Counted from the stretch's first letter, positions 51,448 to 61,379 are shown. The stretch: DNA of 64,000 nucleotides from Mycobacterium sp. WUMAC-067 (GCF_020217485.1 NZ_JAEKMI010000013.1:62001-126000); one strand, 5' to 3'. Notes: generated by a model not told the origin, from the letters alone. Program-made: numbers and translations.

Positions 51448-53016
51448 TCAGGACCGGCAGCTGTAGCCGGCCGGCGGCGGGGTGCCCGCGACCAGGTAAC
51501 GCACCACCGCGTTGTCCACGCATTGGTCGCCGTTGAACACCGCCGTGTGCTGCGTGCCGTCGTAGGTGATCAGCGGGCCGCCCAGCTGGCGGGCCAGGTT
51601 CACCCCGGCCTGATACGGGGTCGCCGGGTCGTGCGTGGTGGAGACGACGACGACCTTGCCCGGCGCCATGGGCGGTGCGGCGTGGGGCGCCGACGTCGGC
51701 GGGACGGGCCACAGCGCGCACAAATCGCGGGGAGCGTTTCCGGTGAACGGCCCGTAGCTCAGGAAGGGCGCCGCCTGGCGGATCCGCTGATCCGCGGTCA
51801 CCCAGCTGGCCTGGTCGGTCGGATTCGGGGCGTCGACGCACCGGATCGCGTTGAACGCATCCTGGTCGTTGGAGTAGTGCCCGTCGCGGCCGCGTCCCTG
51901 ATAGTCATCGGCAAGCAGCAGCAGGTCGCCGGCGTCGGTCCCGCGCGCCAGGCCGAGCAGGCCGCTGGTCAGGTATTTCCAGTGCGTCGGCGTGTAGAGC
52001 GCGTTGATGGTGCCGGTGGTCGCGTCGGCGTAGCTCAGCCCACGGGGGTCCGCGGTGCGGCCCGGCTTGGTGGCCAGCGGGTCAACCAGGGCGTGGTAGC
52101 GGGCGACGAACTTGGACGGGTCGGTGCCCAACGGGCAGCCCGGCGAGCGGGCGCAGTCGGTGGCGTAGTCGTTGAAAGCCGTTTGGAATCCGGCCATTTG
52201 GTTGACGTTCTCGTCGATGGGGCCGACGGTCGGGTCGATGGCGCCGTCGAGCACCATCGCCCGCACGTGGTTGCTGAACTTCTCCAGGTAGGCGGTGCCC
52301 AGCTCGGTTCCGTAGCTGTATCCCAGGTAGTTGATCTGTTCGTCGCCCAGCGCCTGACGCACCGCGTCCATGTCCCGCGCGACGGACGCGGTGCCCGCGT
52401 TGGCCAAAAACGCGGCGCCCATCCGGTTCACGCATTGCTGGGCCAGCTGCCGGTAGAGCTGCTCGATGTGCGCCACGCCGGCCGGGCTGTAGTCGACCAT
52501 CGGCTCTCGCCGATACGCGTCGAACTCGGCGTCGGTGCGGCAGCGCAGCGAAGGAGTGGAGTGGCCCACGCCGCGCGGGTCGAAGCCGACCAGATCGAAG
52601 TTGCGACCGACGGGCGAGTTCTCCAGGTCCGGCGCCATCGCGGCCACCATGTCGACCGCCGAGCCGCCGGGACCGCCGGGATTGACCAGCAGCGATCCCA
52701 TCCGTTGCCCGGTCGCGGGCACGCGGATCACCGCCAGCTTGGCCTGGGCGCCGCCCGGGTTGTTGTAGTCGATCGGGACCGACACCGTGGTGCACCGCGC
52801 GGCGGGGATATCGCTTGTGTCCGAGACGAATTGGCCGCAGCTCCCCCAGCCCTGCGGCGCCGCGGCCGCCGGCGGGTTCGGGGCCGGGGTCTGCCCCGCG
52901 CCGGGCTCGGGCGTGGCGCCGGCCACCGGCAGCGCGGCGACGGCCGAACCACCCAGCACAAGGCCGAACGAAAGCAGCGCCGAGCTCACGGGTCTCAGGC
53001 GCGACATGGCTGTCAT
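51448..53016 (-). CDS. Secreted alpha/beta-hydrolase serine protease (Rv2223c-like)
   Basis: A 522-residue exported hydrolase of the tripeptidyl aminopeptidase-like group. The signal peptide (VSSALLSFGLVLGGSAVAAL) ends near VAGATPEPG, without a lipobox. Catalytic features: VNPGGPGGSAVDM (oxyanion loop), LGYSYGTELG (nucleophile Ser), and a C-terminal TAP-like part with [13 protein letters not shown] and TQHTAVFNGDQCVD (His), ending in cysteines. An ATG three codons in (53007) is an alternative start. It is a tandem paralogue of the next upstream gene, hip1. Confidence 0.9.
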   Translation of the reverse strand: MTAMSRLRPVSSALLSFGLVLGGSAVAALPVAGATPEPGAGQTPAPNPPAAAAPQGWGSCGQFVSDTSDIPAARCTTVSVPIDYNNPGGAQAKLAVIRVPATGQRMGSLLVNPGGPGGSAVDMVAAMAPDLENSPVGRNFDLVGFDPRGVGHSTPSLRCRTDAEFDAYRREPMVDYSPAGVAHIEQLYRQLAQQCVNRMGAAFLANAGTASVARDMDAVRQALGDEQINYLGYSYGTELGTAYLEKFSNHVRAMVLDGAIDPTVGPIDENVNQMAGFQTAFNDYATDCARSPGCPLGTDPSKFVARYHALVDPLATKPGRTADPRGLSYADATTGTINALYTPTHWKYLTSGLLGLARGTDAGDLLLLADDYQGRGRDGHYSNDQDAFNAIRCVDAPNPTDQASWVTADQRIRQAAPFLSYGPFTGNAPRDLCALWPVPPTSAPHAAPPMAPGKVVVVSTTHDPATPYQAGVNLARQLGGPLITYDGTQHTAVFNGDQCVDNAVVRYLVAGTPPPAGYSCRS

Positions 53017-53093
53017 CGTTGCAGCCGCGGGTACCCGTGGCAGCGCGAAACGATTACGCCTTGGTCTCGGCTCTCAGCCGGCTTGAGCCCGCA

Positions 53094-53151
53094 CCGAGCG
53101 TGCACTCACGGCGACGAATCGACGAAAATCCCGCCGTGAGTGCACGTTCGG
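53094..53151 (-). terminator. 20-bp stem palindrome after hip1
   Basis: CGTGCACTCACGGCG (53099-53113) pairs perfectly with 53132-53146; five outer pairs (one G-U) extend it to 53094/53151. It lies three bases beyond the hip1 stop and may separate the two paralogous protease genes transcriptionally. Confidence 0.6.
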
Positions 53152-53153
53152 CG

Positions 53154-54710
53154 CTAGCACTTGGCGCCGCTCGGCGGCGTCGTGCCGCCGACCAGATAGG
53201 CCGTCACGTAGTTGTCGATGCAGCCGTCGCCCTGGAAGACGACCGTGTGCTGGGTTCCGTCGTAGGTCAGCAGCGAGCTGCGCAGCTGGTTGGCCAGGTC
53301 GACGCCGGCCTTGTAGGGAGTCGCCGGGTCGTGGGTCGTCGACACCACCACCGTGGGCGCCAGGCCGGGCGCGGAGATGGTGTGCGGCTTGCTCGTCGGC
53401 GGTACCGGCCAGAACGCGCAGGTGCCCAGCGGCGCGTGGCCGGTGAACTGCCCGTAGCTCATGAACGGTGCGATCTCCCGGGAGCGGCGGTCTTCGTCAA
53501 TCACCTTGGCCCGGTCGGTAATCGGCGGCTGGTCCACGCAGTTGACCGCCACCCGCGCGTCGGTGGCGTTGGTGTAGTGGCCGTGCGCGTCGCGGCGCAT
53601 GTACATGTCGGCCAGGGCGAGCAGGGTGTCGCCGTGATGGTCGACGAGTTCGGAGAGGCCGTCGGTCAGGTGATGCCACAGGTTCGGTGAGTACAGCGCC
53701 ATGATGGTGCCCACGATGGCGTCGCTGTAGCTCAATCCGCGCGGGTCGTTGGTCGGGACCGGCCGGCCGACCATGGGGTTGTTGGGGTCGACCATCGGGT
53801 CGACCAGGCTGTGGTAGACGTCGACGGCCTTGGCCGGGTCGGTGCCCAGCGGGCAGTTCGGTTGTTTCGCGCAGTCGGCGGCATAGTTGTTGAACGCGTC
53901 CTGGAATCCCTTGGCCTGCCGCAGATCGGCCTCGATGGGGTCGGCGTTGGGGTCGACCGCGCCGTCGAGGATCATCGCCCGCACCTTGTTCGGGTAGGCC
54001 TCGGCGTAGGCCGAGCCGATCCGGGTGCCGTAGGAGTAGCCGAGGTAGGTCAGCTTGTCGTCGCCCAGCGCGGCCCGGATGGCGTCGAGGTCCCTGGCGA
54101 CGTTGACCGTCCCGATGTTGGCCAGAAAGCCCTTGCCCATCTTGTCGACGCAGCGGCCGACGAACTGCTTGGTCTCGTCCTCGATGTGGGCCACACCGGC
54201 CGGGCTGTAGTCGACGTTCGGCTCGGTGCGCAGCCGGTCGTTGTCGGCGTCGGAGTTGCACCAGACCGCCGGGCGCGACGCGCCCACCCCGCGGGGATCG
54301 AAGCCCACCAGGTCGAACCTTTCGCGGACCCGCTTGGGCAGCGACTGGACGACGCCCAGCGCCGCTTCGATGCCGGACTCCCCGGGCCCGCCGGGGTTGA
54401 TCACCAACGAGCCGATCTTGTCCCCGGTCGCGGGGAAACGGATCATCGCCAGCGTGGCGTCGTCGCCGTCGAGGTTGTCGTAGTCGACGGGCACCGCGAG
54501 CTTGCCGCATAACGCGCCGGCCGGGAGCTTGACCTTCGGGTTGGCGGCCCGGCACGGTGTCCACTCCACCGCCTGGCCCAGCTTGGGTTCGGACATGACG
54601 GCGCGTCCCACCACCACGCGTTCGCAGCCCGCCAGAAGCAGCGCCACGGCAGCGATCGACGTCCACATCAGCAGCGTGCGCGCGCTCGTGCCGCGGCGAG
54701 ACGAACCCAT
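53154..54710 (-). CDS. caeA: Cell-envelope serine protease Hip1 (CaeA)
   Basis: A 518-residue lipoprotein matching Rv2224c (520 residues). The signal ends in a lipobox (ALLLAGC). [14 protein letters not shown] is the oxyanion loop, [11 protein letters not shown] holds the nucleophile near residue 226, [13 protein letters not shown] holds the Asp, and [14 protein letters not shown] the His. In M. tuberculosis this protease cleaves GroEL2 and dampens host responses. The pair with the downstream gene is a tandem duplication conserved in mycobacteria. No ribosome site is apparent before the ATG. Confidence 0.93.
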   Translation of the reverse strand: MGSSRRGTSARTLLMWTSIAAVALLLAGCERVVVGRAVMSEPKLGQAVEWTPCRAANPKVKLPAGALCGKLAVPVDYDNLDGDDATLAMIRFPATGDKIGSLVINPGGPGESGIEAALGVVQSLPKRVRERFDLVGFDPRGVGASRPAVWCNSDADNDRLRTEPNVDYSPAGVAHIEDETKQFVGRCVDKMGKGFLANIGTVNVARDLDAIRAALGDDKLTYLGYSYGTRIGSAYAEAYPNKVRAMILDGAVDPNADPIEADLRQAKGFQDAFNNYAADCAKQPNCPLGTDPAKAVDVYHSLVDPMVDPNNPMVGRPVPTNDPRGLSYSDAIVGTIMALYSPNLWHHLTDGLSELVDHHGDTLLALADMYMRRDAHGHYTNATDARVAVNCVDQPPITDRAKVIDEDRRSREIAPFMSYGQFTGHAPLGTCAFWPVPPTSKPHTISAPGLAPTVVVSTTHDPATPYKAGVDLANQLRSSLLTYDGTQHTVVFQGDGCIDNYVTAYLVGGTTPPSGAKC

Positions 54711-54899
54711 GCCAACATATGCTGCCAGAGGAAACCTGAGATCCTGATCAGCGGCACCGCCGCGCGCGGAGCATGGCCTGTCTCACAGTGTCGCGCCGTT
54801 TCAACCGCGCCGAAGAAATGGCAGAATGACACCGTCAGACGAACCCGGGGACCCGTTTTGGGCCACGAGGATCGACCCGACCACCCACTAGGGACAATG

Positions 54900-55745
54900 A
54901 TGTCTGAGCACAACGTTTACGGTGCCAACTCGTCTGCGCCCGCGCAGCCGCTCACCAAGATCCGCACCCACCACCTGCAGAAGATGAAGGCCGAAGGGCA
55001 CAAGTGGGCGATGCTCACGGCCTACGACTATTCGACCGCCCGCATTTTCGACGAGGCCGGCATCCCGGTCCTGCTGGTCGGCGACTCGGCGGCCAACGTC
55101 GTCTACGGCTACGACACCACCGTGCCAGTGTCGATCGACGAACTGATTCCGTTGGTCCGCGGCGTGGTGCGCGGCGCCCCGCATGCCATGGTCGTCGCGG
55201 ACCTGCCGTTCGGCAGCTACGAGGCCGGGCCCGCCGCCGCGCTGGCCGCCGCCACCCGGTTCATGAAAGAGGGCGGCGCGCACGCGGTGAAGCTCGAGGG
55301 CGGTGAACGGGTCGCCGAGCAGATCGCCTGCCTGACCGCCGCGGGCATCCCGGTGATGGCGCACATCGGGTTTACCCCGCAGAGCGTGAACAGCCTGGGC
55401 GGCTTCCGGGTCCAGGGCCGTGGCGACGCGGCCGAACAGACCGTCGCGGACGCGATCGCCGTCGCCGAGGCCGGGGCGTTCTCCGTGGTGATGGAGATGG
55501 TGCCGGCCGAGTTGGCCACCCAGATCACCGGCAAGCTGACCATCCCGACCATCGGGATCGGCGCCGGACCGAACTGCGACGGGCAGGTGCTGGTGTGGCA
55601 GGACATGGCCGGCATGAGCAGCGGCAAGGCCGCCCGCTTCGTCAAACGGTTCGCCGACATCGGCGGGGAATTGCGCCGGGCCGCAACGCAATATGCGGAC
55701 GAGGTCGCCGCAGGGGTTTTCCCCGCCGACGAGCACTGCTTCTGA
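54900..55745 (+). CDS. panB: Ketopantoate hydroxymethyltransferase PanB
   Basis: A 281-residue enzyme, length as in Rv2225, that transfers a one-carbon unit from methylene-tetrahydrofolate to alpha-ketoisovalerate, the first committed step to pantothenate and CoA. Motifs: [55 protein letters not shown] and [15 protein letters not shown], plus catalytic Glu in [10 protein letters not shown]. The second of two ATGs (54900) is better spaced from AGGG. Divergent from hip1. Its carbon donor pool also receives the output of GcvT. Confidence 0.96.
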   Translation: MSEHNVYGANSSAPAQPLTKIRTHHLQKMKAEGHKWAMLTAYDYSTARIFDEAGIPVLLVGDSAANVVYGYDTTVPVSIDELIPLVRGVVRGAPHAMVVADLPFGSYEAGPAAALAAATRFMKEGGAHAVKLEGGERVAEQIACLTAAGIPVMAHIGFTPQSVNSLGGFRVQGRGDAAEQTVADAIAVAEAGAFSVVMEMVPAELATQITGKLTIPTIGIGAGPNCDGQVLVWQDMAGMSSGKAARFVKRFADIGGELRRAATQYADEVAAGVFPADEHCF

Positions 55746-55882
55746 CCCCGCGCGTCAGCGCACGATAGCCGGCACGCCGCGGTGCGCGCCCGGACCGCCG
55801 ATCTGAGGGTCCCGCCTCGTTGACAACGTTACCCCGGTCACAACGAAACCGCCGAAAAACGTTGTGTGGCAGGCATGTACGA

Positions 55883-55918
55883 TTGCTCTTAGGAGACGAT
55901 CCGGACTCTAAAGAGCAA
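55883..55918 (+). promoter_or_regulatory. Inverted repeat overlapping the ribosome site of the GH5-like gene
   Basis: TTGCTCTT (55883-55890) and AAGAGCAA (55911-55918) are perfect complements across a 20-base spacer, ending two bases before the GTG. TACGAT (55878-55883) just before it resembles a -10. It may be an operator at +1 or a hairpin masking the start. Confidence 0.45.
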
Positions 55919-55920
55919 AG

Positions 55921-57138
55921 GTGGACCACATCGACCGGGGGGACCGTGGTGGCTTCGTACACCGTCGAACGGTGCTGAAGTTCCCGCTGCTAGTGGCAGG
56001 AGGCATCGTTTTGGCCCGCACACCGCACGCGTCCGCGCAGCCGCCTCGCACCTCGCCGCAGGCAAGCCGGTGGTCGCCCGAGCGGGCCAACCGCTGGTAT
56101 CAGGCGCAAGCCTGGCCGGTGGGCGCGAACTACATCACGTCCAACGCCATCAACCAGCTGGAGATGTTCCAGGCCGATACCTTCGATCCCCGGCGCATCG
56201 ACACCGAATTGGGTTGGGCCCAAACCAATGGATTCAACGCGGTGCGGGTCTTTTTGCACGATCTGCTCTGGGCGCAGGACCACCGAGGGTTCCAGGGCCG
56301 TCTCGCGCGGTTCGTCGACATCGCGGCCCGCCACGGCATCAAACCCCTGTTCGTCCTGTTCGATTCGTGTTGGGATCCCTTCCCCAAGCCGGGCCCGCAG
56401 CCCGCGCCCCGGCCCGGCATCCACAACTCCGGCTGGGTGCAGAGCCCGGGCGCCGCGCGCCTCGATGACCGCGGCTACGTCCGCACCCTGCGCGGCTACG
56501 TCACCGGAGTCCTGACCCAATTCCGCAATGACGACCGCATTTTGGGCTGGGACCTGTGGAACGAACCGGACAACCCGGCGGACACCTACGCCTCGGTGGA
56601 ACGCAAAGACAAGGTCGACCTGGTCGCCAACCTGCTCCCCCAGGTGTTCGAGTGGGCGCGGTCGGTCGATCCCCGCCAGCCCCTGACGAGCGGCGTCTGG
56701 CACGGCGAGTGGGCCGACCCGGCGCGCCGCAGCGTCATCGCCGGGATCCAGCTCGACAACTCCGACGTGATCACCTTCCACTGCTACGGCGAGCCGGCGG
56801 CGTTCGAGGGGCGCATCGCCGAGCTCGTCCCGCTGGGGCGCCCGATCCTGTGCACCGAGTACATGGCCCGGCCGCTGGGTAGCACGGTGCAAAACATCCT
56901 GCCGATCGCGAAGCGCGCCGGCGTCGGCGCATTCAACTGGGGATTCGTCGCCGGGAAAACGCAGACGTACTTTCCCTGGGACTCCTGGGACCACCCGAAC
57001 CCGGATCCGGCGATGCCGCAGGAATGGTTTCACGACTTGCTGGGGCCCGACGGACGGCCGTTCCGCGACACCGAGATTCAGACGATCCTCGAGTTGAGCG
57101 ACCTGGCGATGCATCTGCGGGCGCCGCCGGCCGGCTGA
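55921..57138 (+). CDS. Tat-exported GH5-like (clan GH-A) glycoside hydrolase
   Basis: A 405-residue protein. VHRRTVLKFPLLVAGGIVL is a twin-arginine signal (RRTVLK), with cleavage near ASAQPP, so it is probably exported folded. The barrel has GFNAVRVFLHDLLW, GIKPLFVLFDSCWDP, the acid/base Glu in WDLWNEPDN (near residue 214) and the nucleophile Glu in ILCTEYMARP (near 311). These suit a cellulase or beta-mannanase-like clan A enzyme; substrate is unknown and could be host or self glycans. GTG start with a poor ribosome site. Accessory relative to this stretch of M. tuberculosis; convergent with the hemophore-like gene. Confidence 0.85.
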   Translation: MDHIDRGDRGGFVHRRTVLKFPLLVAGGIVLARTPHASAQPPRTSPQASRWSPERANRWYQAQAWPVGANYITSNAINQLEMFQADTFDPRRIDTELGWAQTNGFNAVRVFLHDLLWAQDHRGFQGRLARFVDIAARHGIKPLFVLFDSCWDPFPKPGPQPAPRPGIHNSGWVQSPGAARLDDRGYVRTLRGYVTGVLTQFRNDDRILGWDLWNEPDNPADTYASVERKDKVDLVANLLPQVFEWARSVDPRQPLTSGVWHGEWADPARRSVIAGIQLDNSDVITFHCYGEPAAFEGRIAELVPLGRPILCTEYMARPLGSTVQNILPIAKRAGVGAFNWGFVAGKTQTYFPWDSWDHPNPDPAMPQEWFHDLLGPDGRPFRDTEIQTILELSDLAMHLRAPPAG

Positions 57139-57148
57139 CGGGGAGGCG

Positions 57149-57526
57149 TCAGCGGCACCGATTCTGGAAGTCGGTCAACGGCTGGCGGATGCCCTCGAGG
57201 TCGGCGTGGGTCTGCGGGTTGGCATCCATGTACTGCTTCAACTGATCGCGCATGTCGCTGCGCGGTTGGCCCTTCAAGCTGGTGAAGTAGTCGTTGACGT
57301 CCGGGTGCGTGAACAGGTACGCCGACGTGGCCGCGGCGACGCCCGACGAGACCTGGGCCAGATCGGCGGCCGTGCAATTGGGTTGCGACGTGGGCGCCGG
57401 CTCCGGATCATCCATCGGCACGTCCGCCGCGGCCGAGCCGGCCGTCGCGAAAAGCATTGCCACACTGGCCGCGCAGGCCGCCATTCCGCCGGCAACCCGG
57501 GCTGCCGGGCGAACACAAGACCCCAT
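57149..57526 (-). CDS. Secreted hemophore-like heme-binding protein
   Basis: A 125-residue secreted protein. Signal peptide residues 1 to about 34 end in SAAADVP. The mature part (CTAADLAQVSSGVAAATSAY, then FTHPDVNDYFTSLKGQ and the final DFQNRCR) matches the mycobacterial hemophore-like family: helical, with one disulfide and a TSAYLFTHPDVN-type segment. Members bind heme outside the cell, though many paralogues are uncharacterised. ATG is fixed by AAGGAG eight bases upstream. It is divergent from a flavin monooxygenase gene, sharing a palindromic control region. Confidence 0.85.
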   Translation of the reverse strand: MGSCVRPAARVAGGMAACAASVAMLFATAGSAAADVPMDDPEPAPTSQPNCTAADLAQVSSGVAAATSAYLFTHPDVNDYFTSLKGQPRSDMRDQLKQYMDANPQTHADLEGIRQPLTDFQNRCR

Positions 57527-57574
57527 GCAAACGCTCCTTCGTCGACCATCGCGCAAGGCGAGCGGTATTCGTAT

Positions 57575-57596
57575 CGCAAACCATAAGGGGTTTGCG
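57575..57596. promoter_or_regulatory. Palindrome between hemophore-like and monooxygenase genes
   Basis: CGCAAACC (57575-57582) and GGTTTGCG (57589-57596) with a six-base spacer, in the 128-bp divergent gap. It is a plausible operator serving both genes. It does not resemble an iron box. Confidence 0.4.
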
Positions 57597-57642
57597 CGCC
57601 GCGCACGCGCGAATCAGGCCGCAAACAAATGCGGGCCCGCGG

Positions 57643-57648
57643 TAGGGT
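57643..57648 (+). promoter_or_regulatory. Candidate leaderless -10 for the monooxygenase gene
   Basis: TAGGGT, six bases before the GTG at 57655; no Shine-Dalgarno. Confidence 0.35.
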
Positions 57649-57654
57649 CGGGCC

Positions 57655-58866
57655 GTGGCGGAAGTCCTTCAGACCCAGGTTTGTGTTGCCGGTGGGGGCC
57701 CCGCCGGCCTGGTTCATGCGCTCCTGCTCGCCCGCGCCGGGGTCCGGGTTGTCGTCTTGGAGAAGCACAATGACTTCCTGCGTGACTTCCGCGGCGACAC
57801 GGTGCATCCGAGCACCCTGCGGATCATGGACGAGCTTGGGCTCGTCGATGAGCTCCTGCGCCTGCCGCACACCAAAATCGACCGTGTCGCGTTCGACACC
57901 GACGGGACGATTCGCACTTTCGGCAACTTCGGTGTGCTCAAACGGTTGGGCTTCAAACAGCCGTATATCGCGTTGATGCCGCAGTGGGACTTCCTCGACT
58001 TCCTCGCCGAAAAGGCCTCTGCTTACCCGGAATTCACGCTGATCCGCAACGCCGAAGTCAAAGATCTGATCTTCGACGGCGATCGCGTGATCGGGGCGCG
58101 CACGCCCGACCTGGAGGTCCGCGCCGACCTGGTCGTCGGCGCGGACGGGCGCAAATCCGCGGTCCGGGCCGCGGCCGGGCTGCAGACCGCCGCGGCGCAC
58201 TCGCCGATGGACGTGTTGTGGTTTCGGCTCAACTGGCGCCCCGGCGATCCGCAGGAGCTGTACGGGGTGGCCCGTCGGGGCTTCACCATGGCGTTGATCT
58301 ACCGGGGCGACTATTGGCAGATCGCGTATCTGATGCCGAAGGGGTCCGACCCCCGCGACGGGTCGCTGGAGGCGTTCAAAGAGCGCATCGTGGCGGCGCG
58401 GCCACAGCTGCGCGAACACGTCGAGGACCTTCGTTCCTGGGACCAGACCAGTCAGCTCGACGTGCGGGTGGACCGGCTCGAGACGTGGTGGCGCACCGGC
58501 CTGCTGTGCATCGGCGACGCCGCCCACGCCATGTCGCCGATCGGCGGCGTCGGGATCAACCTCGCCGTCGCCGACGCGGTGGCGGCGGCCAACATCTTGA
58601 GCGCCCCACTACGCAACGGACGGCTGCGCGACACCGACCTCGCCAAGGTGCAGCGCCGGCGGGAGCTGCCCGCCCGGGTCATCCAGGCTATTCAGGTGTT
58701 CGCCCAGGATCGGGTGATCGCGCCCAATTTGAACGGTGGTGACCTGTCACCCATCCCGATCCCCGCGATCGTGGGTCGGGGCCCGCTGCGATCCATCCCG
58801 CCGATCGCCTTCGGGCGGGGCCTTCGCCCCGAACACGTCCGCACCCCGAACGTGCACACGGCCTAA
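57655..58866 (+). CDS. Class A FAD-dependent monooxygenase (PHBH/UbiH-like)
   Basis: A 403-residue flavoprotein: VCVAGGGPAGLVHALLLARAG is the FAD GxGxxG motif, VVGADGRKSAVRAAAGL the DG motif, and CIGDAAHAMSPIGGVGINLA the GD motif, the full class A set. RGDTVHPSTLRIMDELGL is typical of aromatic or polyketide hydroxylases. It would use NAD(P)H and oxygen to hydroxylate an unknown substrate. GTG start. Divergent from the hemophore-like gene; whether heme and this oxygenase are linked in function is open. Confidence 0.88.
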   Translation: MAEVLQTQVCVAGGGPAGLVHALLLARAGVRVVVLEKHNDFLRDFRGDTVHPSTLRIMDELGLVDELLRLPHTKIDRVAFDTDGTIRTFGNFGVLKRLGFKQPYIALMPQWDFLDFLAEKASAYPEFTLIRNAEVKDLIFDGDRVIGARTPDLEVRADLVVGADGRKSAVRAAAGLQTAAAHSPMDVLWFRLNWRPGDPQELYGVARRGFTMALIYRGDYWQIAYLMPKGSDPRDGSLEAFKERIVAARPQLREHVEDLRSWDQTSQLDVRVDRLETWWRTGLLCIGDAAHAMSPIGGVGINLAVADAVAAANILSAPLRNGRLRDTDLAKVQRRRELPARVIQAIQVFAQDRVIAPNLNGGDLSPIPIPAIVGRGPLRSIPPIAFGRGLRPEHVRTPNVHTA

Positions 58867-58964
58867 CGCTTTCCGGCCCCGCCGCCCCAGCGATATTCAC
58901 ATTCTCGGCCCGCCCGCCGCGCTGTGACGGCACAATGCACTGAGGGGTCGGAAGGAGAGTGCAG

Positions 58965-59219
58965 ATGAACCGCCGCCGCGGGCTTGCCGCACTGCTGGTG
59001 TTCTCGGGCGTGGTGTCCGTCCCCGCAATCCTTACCGCGGTGCCCTCCGCCGATCGGGTCGAGGCGACCGTGTGCGTGGGCGCGGGCCGACGCGTCTCGG
59101 TGAGTGGCTGCACCAACATCGCTGACAACATCGCCCGCTATGCCCCGCCGCCCGCGGCCTATGCGCCGCTGCCGGAGGACGACACGTCGGCTCCTCCCCC
59201 TCCTCCGCCGCCGCCATAG
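58965..59219 (+). CDS. Tiny secreted protein with poly-proline tail
   Basis: An 84-residue protein: basic start MNRRRGLAALLVFSGVVSV, signal peptide to about residue 30, then a short mature part with one cysteine pair (TVCVGAGRR and SVSGCTNIADNIARY). A Pro/Ala tail ending in eight prolines follows. GGAG lies seven bases before the ATG, so it is probably real. Mycobacteria have related short exported proteins of unknown function. The cysteines may form a disulfide; the tail suggests wall association. It follows the monooxygenase by 98 bp. Confidence 0.7.
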   Translation: MNRRRGLAALLVFSGVVSVPAILTAVPSADRVEATVCVGAGRRVSVSGCTNIADNIARYAPPPAAYAPLPEDDTSAPPPPPPPP

Positions 59220-59311
59220 CGCCGTCACCGCGGTGTGGCAGGCTATGGGTCTCATCCCCCACCGTCCACCGTGTTCAAGGCCGCGGCGACGCGCCGTCAA
59301 CGGAGCGAAAG

Positions 59312-60886
59312 ATGCCTGCACAAACGCCGCAGACCTCGCGTCACCTGGAGGTAGAGCGCAAGTTCGACGTCGTCGAGTCCACCGTGTCCCCGTCGTTCGA
59401 AGGGATCGCCGCGGTCGCCCACGTCGAGAAGTCGCCGACGCAAACCCTGGATGCGACGTACTTCGACACGCCCGCACATGACCTCGCGCGCAACAAGATC
59501 ACCCTGCGCCGCCGCACCGGCGGCTCCGACGCGGGGTGGCACCTCAAGCTGCCGGCCGGGCCCGACGCGCGCACCGAGGTCCGCGCGCCGCTGGACGCAT
59601 CCGGCCCCGACGGGAACAACGCCGTGCCCACCGAGTTGGCGGACGTCGTGCTGGCGATCGTCCGCGACCGGCCGCTGCAGCCGGTCGCGCGCATCACCAC
59701 CGAGCGCGAGAGCCAGGTGTTGTACGACGCCGCGGGCGTCGCGCTGGCCGAGTTCAGCAACGACCACGTCACCGCCTGGTCGACGCGGGGCTCCGATGAC
59801 AGCGCCGAAGCCGCCGATGAAACCGGTGCGCCGCCCACCGAGCTGGAGTGGCGGGAATGGGAATTGGAGCTGCTCGAAGCGGGCGGTCAATCCCACGGGG
59901 CGGCCGGCACCGAGCTGCTGAACCGGTTGAGCAACCGGCTGCTGGACGCCGGTGCCGCGCCGGCCGGGCACGGCTCCAAGCTGGCGCGGGTGCTCGGCAC
60001 CCCGCCACCGCCCGACGGCGCGCAGCCGTCCGAGGATCCGTTGCAGCGCGCCATCGCCGAGCAGGTCCGCGAGCTGCTGGTGTGGGATCGCGCGGTGCGC
60101 GCCGACGCCTATGACTCCATCCACCAGATGCGGGTGACCACCCGCAAGCTGCGCAGCCTGCTGCGCGACTACCAGGATTCGTTCGGGTTGCCCGAGGAGG
60201 GATGGGTGCTGGACGAGTTGCGTGAGCTCGCCGGGATCCTGGGCATGGCGCGCGACGCCGAGGTGCTCGCCGAGCGATACGAGCGTGACTTGGACGGGCT
60301 CGCACCGGAATTGGTGCGCGGTCCGGTGCGCGAACGCCTGGTCGGGGGCGCCCAGCGTCGCTACCAGACCGGGCTGCGCCGGTCGTTGATCGCGATGCGC
60401 TCGCAGCGCTACTTCCGGTTGCTCGACTCCCTGGAGACGATTGCGGCCCAAACCCCCGTCGCCGCCGCGGCCGAGGAACAGGCCCCGGTGGCCATCGACG
60501 CCGCCTACAAGAAGGTCCGCAAGGCCGCGAAGGCCGCCGCCCGGGCCGCGCGGGAGCAGCCCGGCGACCACCACCACCGCGACGAAGCGATACACCGAAT
60601 CCGCAAGCGCGCCAAGCGACTTCGGTACACCGCAGCCGCCACCGGCGCGGCGAAGGTGTCCGAGCGGGCCAAGGCCGTGCAGTCGCTGCTCGGCGATCAT
60701 CAAGACAGCGTGGTCAGCCGTGAACACCTGCGCCAGGAGGCGGAGATCGCCCACGCCGCCGGCGAAGACACCTTCACCTACGGGCTGCTGTATCAGCGGG
60801 AGGCCGACTTGGCGCAGCGGTGCCGCCGCGAACTCGACGGCACCCTACGCAAACTCGCCAAAGCGGTGCGCAAGGCGGGCCACTAA
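59312..60886 (+). CDS. CYTH and CHAD domain protein (Rv2226-like)
   Basis: A 524-residue protein. The N-terminal CYTH (triphosphate tunnel) domain has the ExExK signature as HLEVERKFDV at residues 11-20, then TYFDTPAHDLARNKITLRRR and GWHLKLP. From about residue 245 a CHAD domain begins (DSIHQMRVTTRKLRSLLRDY), with repeated basic helices and a second half RDEAIHRIRKRAKRLRYTA. CYTH domains act on triphosphates; CHAD binds polyphosphate, so a role in polyphosphate metabolism is likely. GGAG upstream of ATG. Convergent with rnpB. Confidence 0.93.
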   Translation: MPAQTPQTSRHLEVERKFDVVESTVSPSFEGIAAVAHVEKSPTQTLDATYFDTPAHDLARNKITLRRRTGGSDAGWHLKLPAGPDARTEVRAPLDASGPDGNNAVPTELADVVLAIVRDRPLQPVARITTERESQVLYDAAGVALAEFSNDHVTAWSTRGSDDSAEAADETGAPPTELEWREWELELLEAGGQSHGAAGTELLNRLSNRLLDAGAAPAGHGSKLARVLGTPPPPDGAQPSEDPLQRAIAEQVRELLVWDRAVRADAYDSIHQMRVTTRKLRSLLRDYQDSFGLPEEGWVLDELRELAGILGMARDAEVLAERYERDLDGLAPELVRGPVRERLVGGAQRRYQTGLRRSLIAMRSQRYFRLLDSLETIAAQTPVAAAAEEQAPVAIDAAYKKVRKAAKAAARAAREQPGDHHHRDEAIHRIRKRAKRLRYTAAATGAAKVSERAKAVQSLLGDHQDSVVSREHLRQEAEIAHAAGEDTFTYGLLYQREADLAQRCRRELDGTLRKLAKAVRKAGH

Positions 60887-60892
60887 CCCGGT

Positions 60893-60953
60893 CGCGAGAC
60901 TGCAACCACCGACGCCCCCACTCGGCGAACGGGTCGCTGGTTGCAGTTTCGCG
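60893..60953. terminator. Palindrome between CYTH/CHAD gene and rnpB (element B)
   Basis: CGCGAGACTGCAACCA (60893-60908) pairs with 60938-60953 over 16 bp with one G-U. It is the same 61-bp element as 23280-23340 (50 of 61 bases identical), with compensating changes in the stem. It lies just beyond both 3' ends and is likely a bidirectional terminator. Confidence 0.65.
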
Positions 60954-60964
60954 GAGGCTGAAGG

Positions 60965-61371
<407 letters not shown>

Positions 61372-61379
61372 GACGATAA

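Noticed and set aside
51397..53139. 580-codon open frame antisense to the Rv2223c-like protease
   Set aside because: Shadow frame with no domain; the secreted protease on the other strand has full catalytic motifs.
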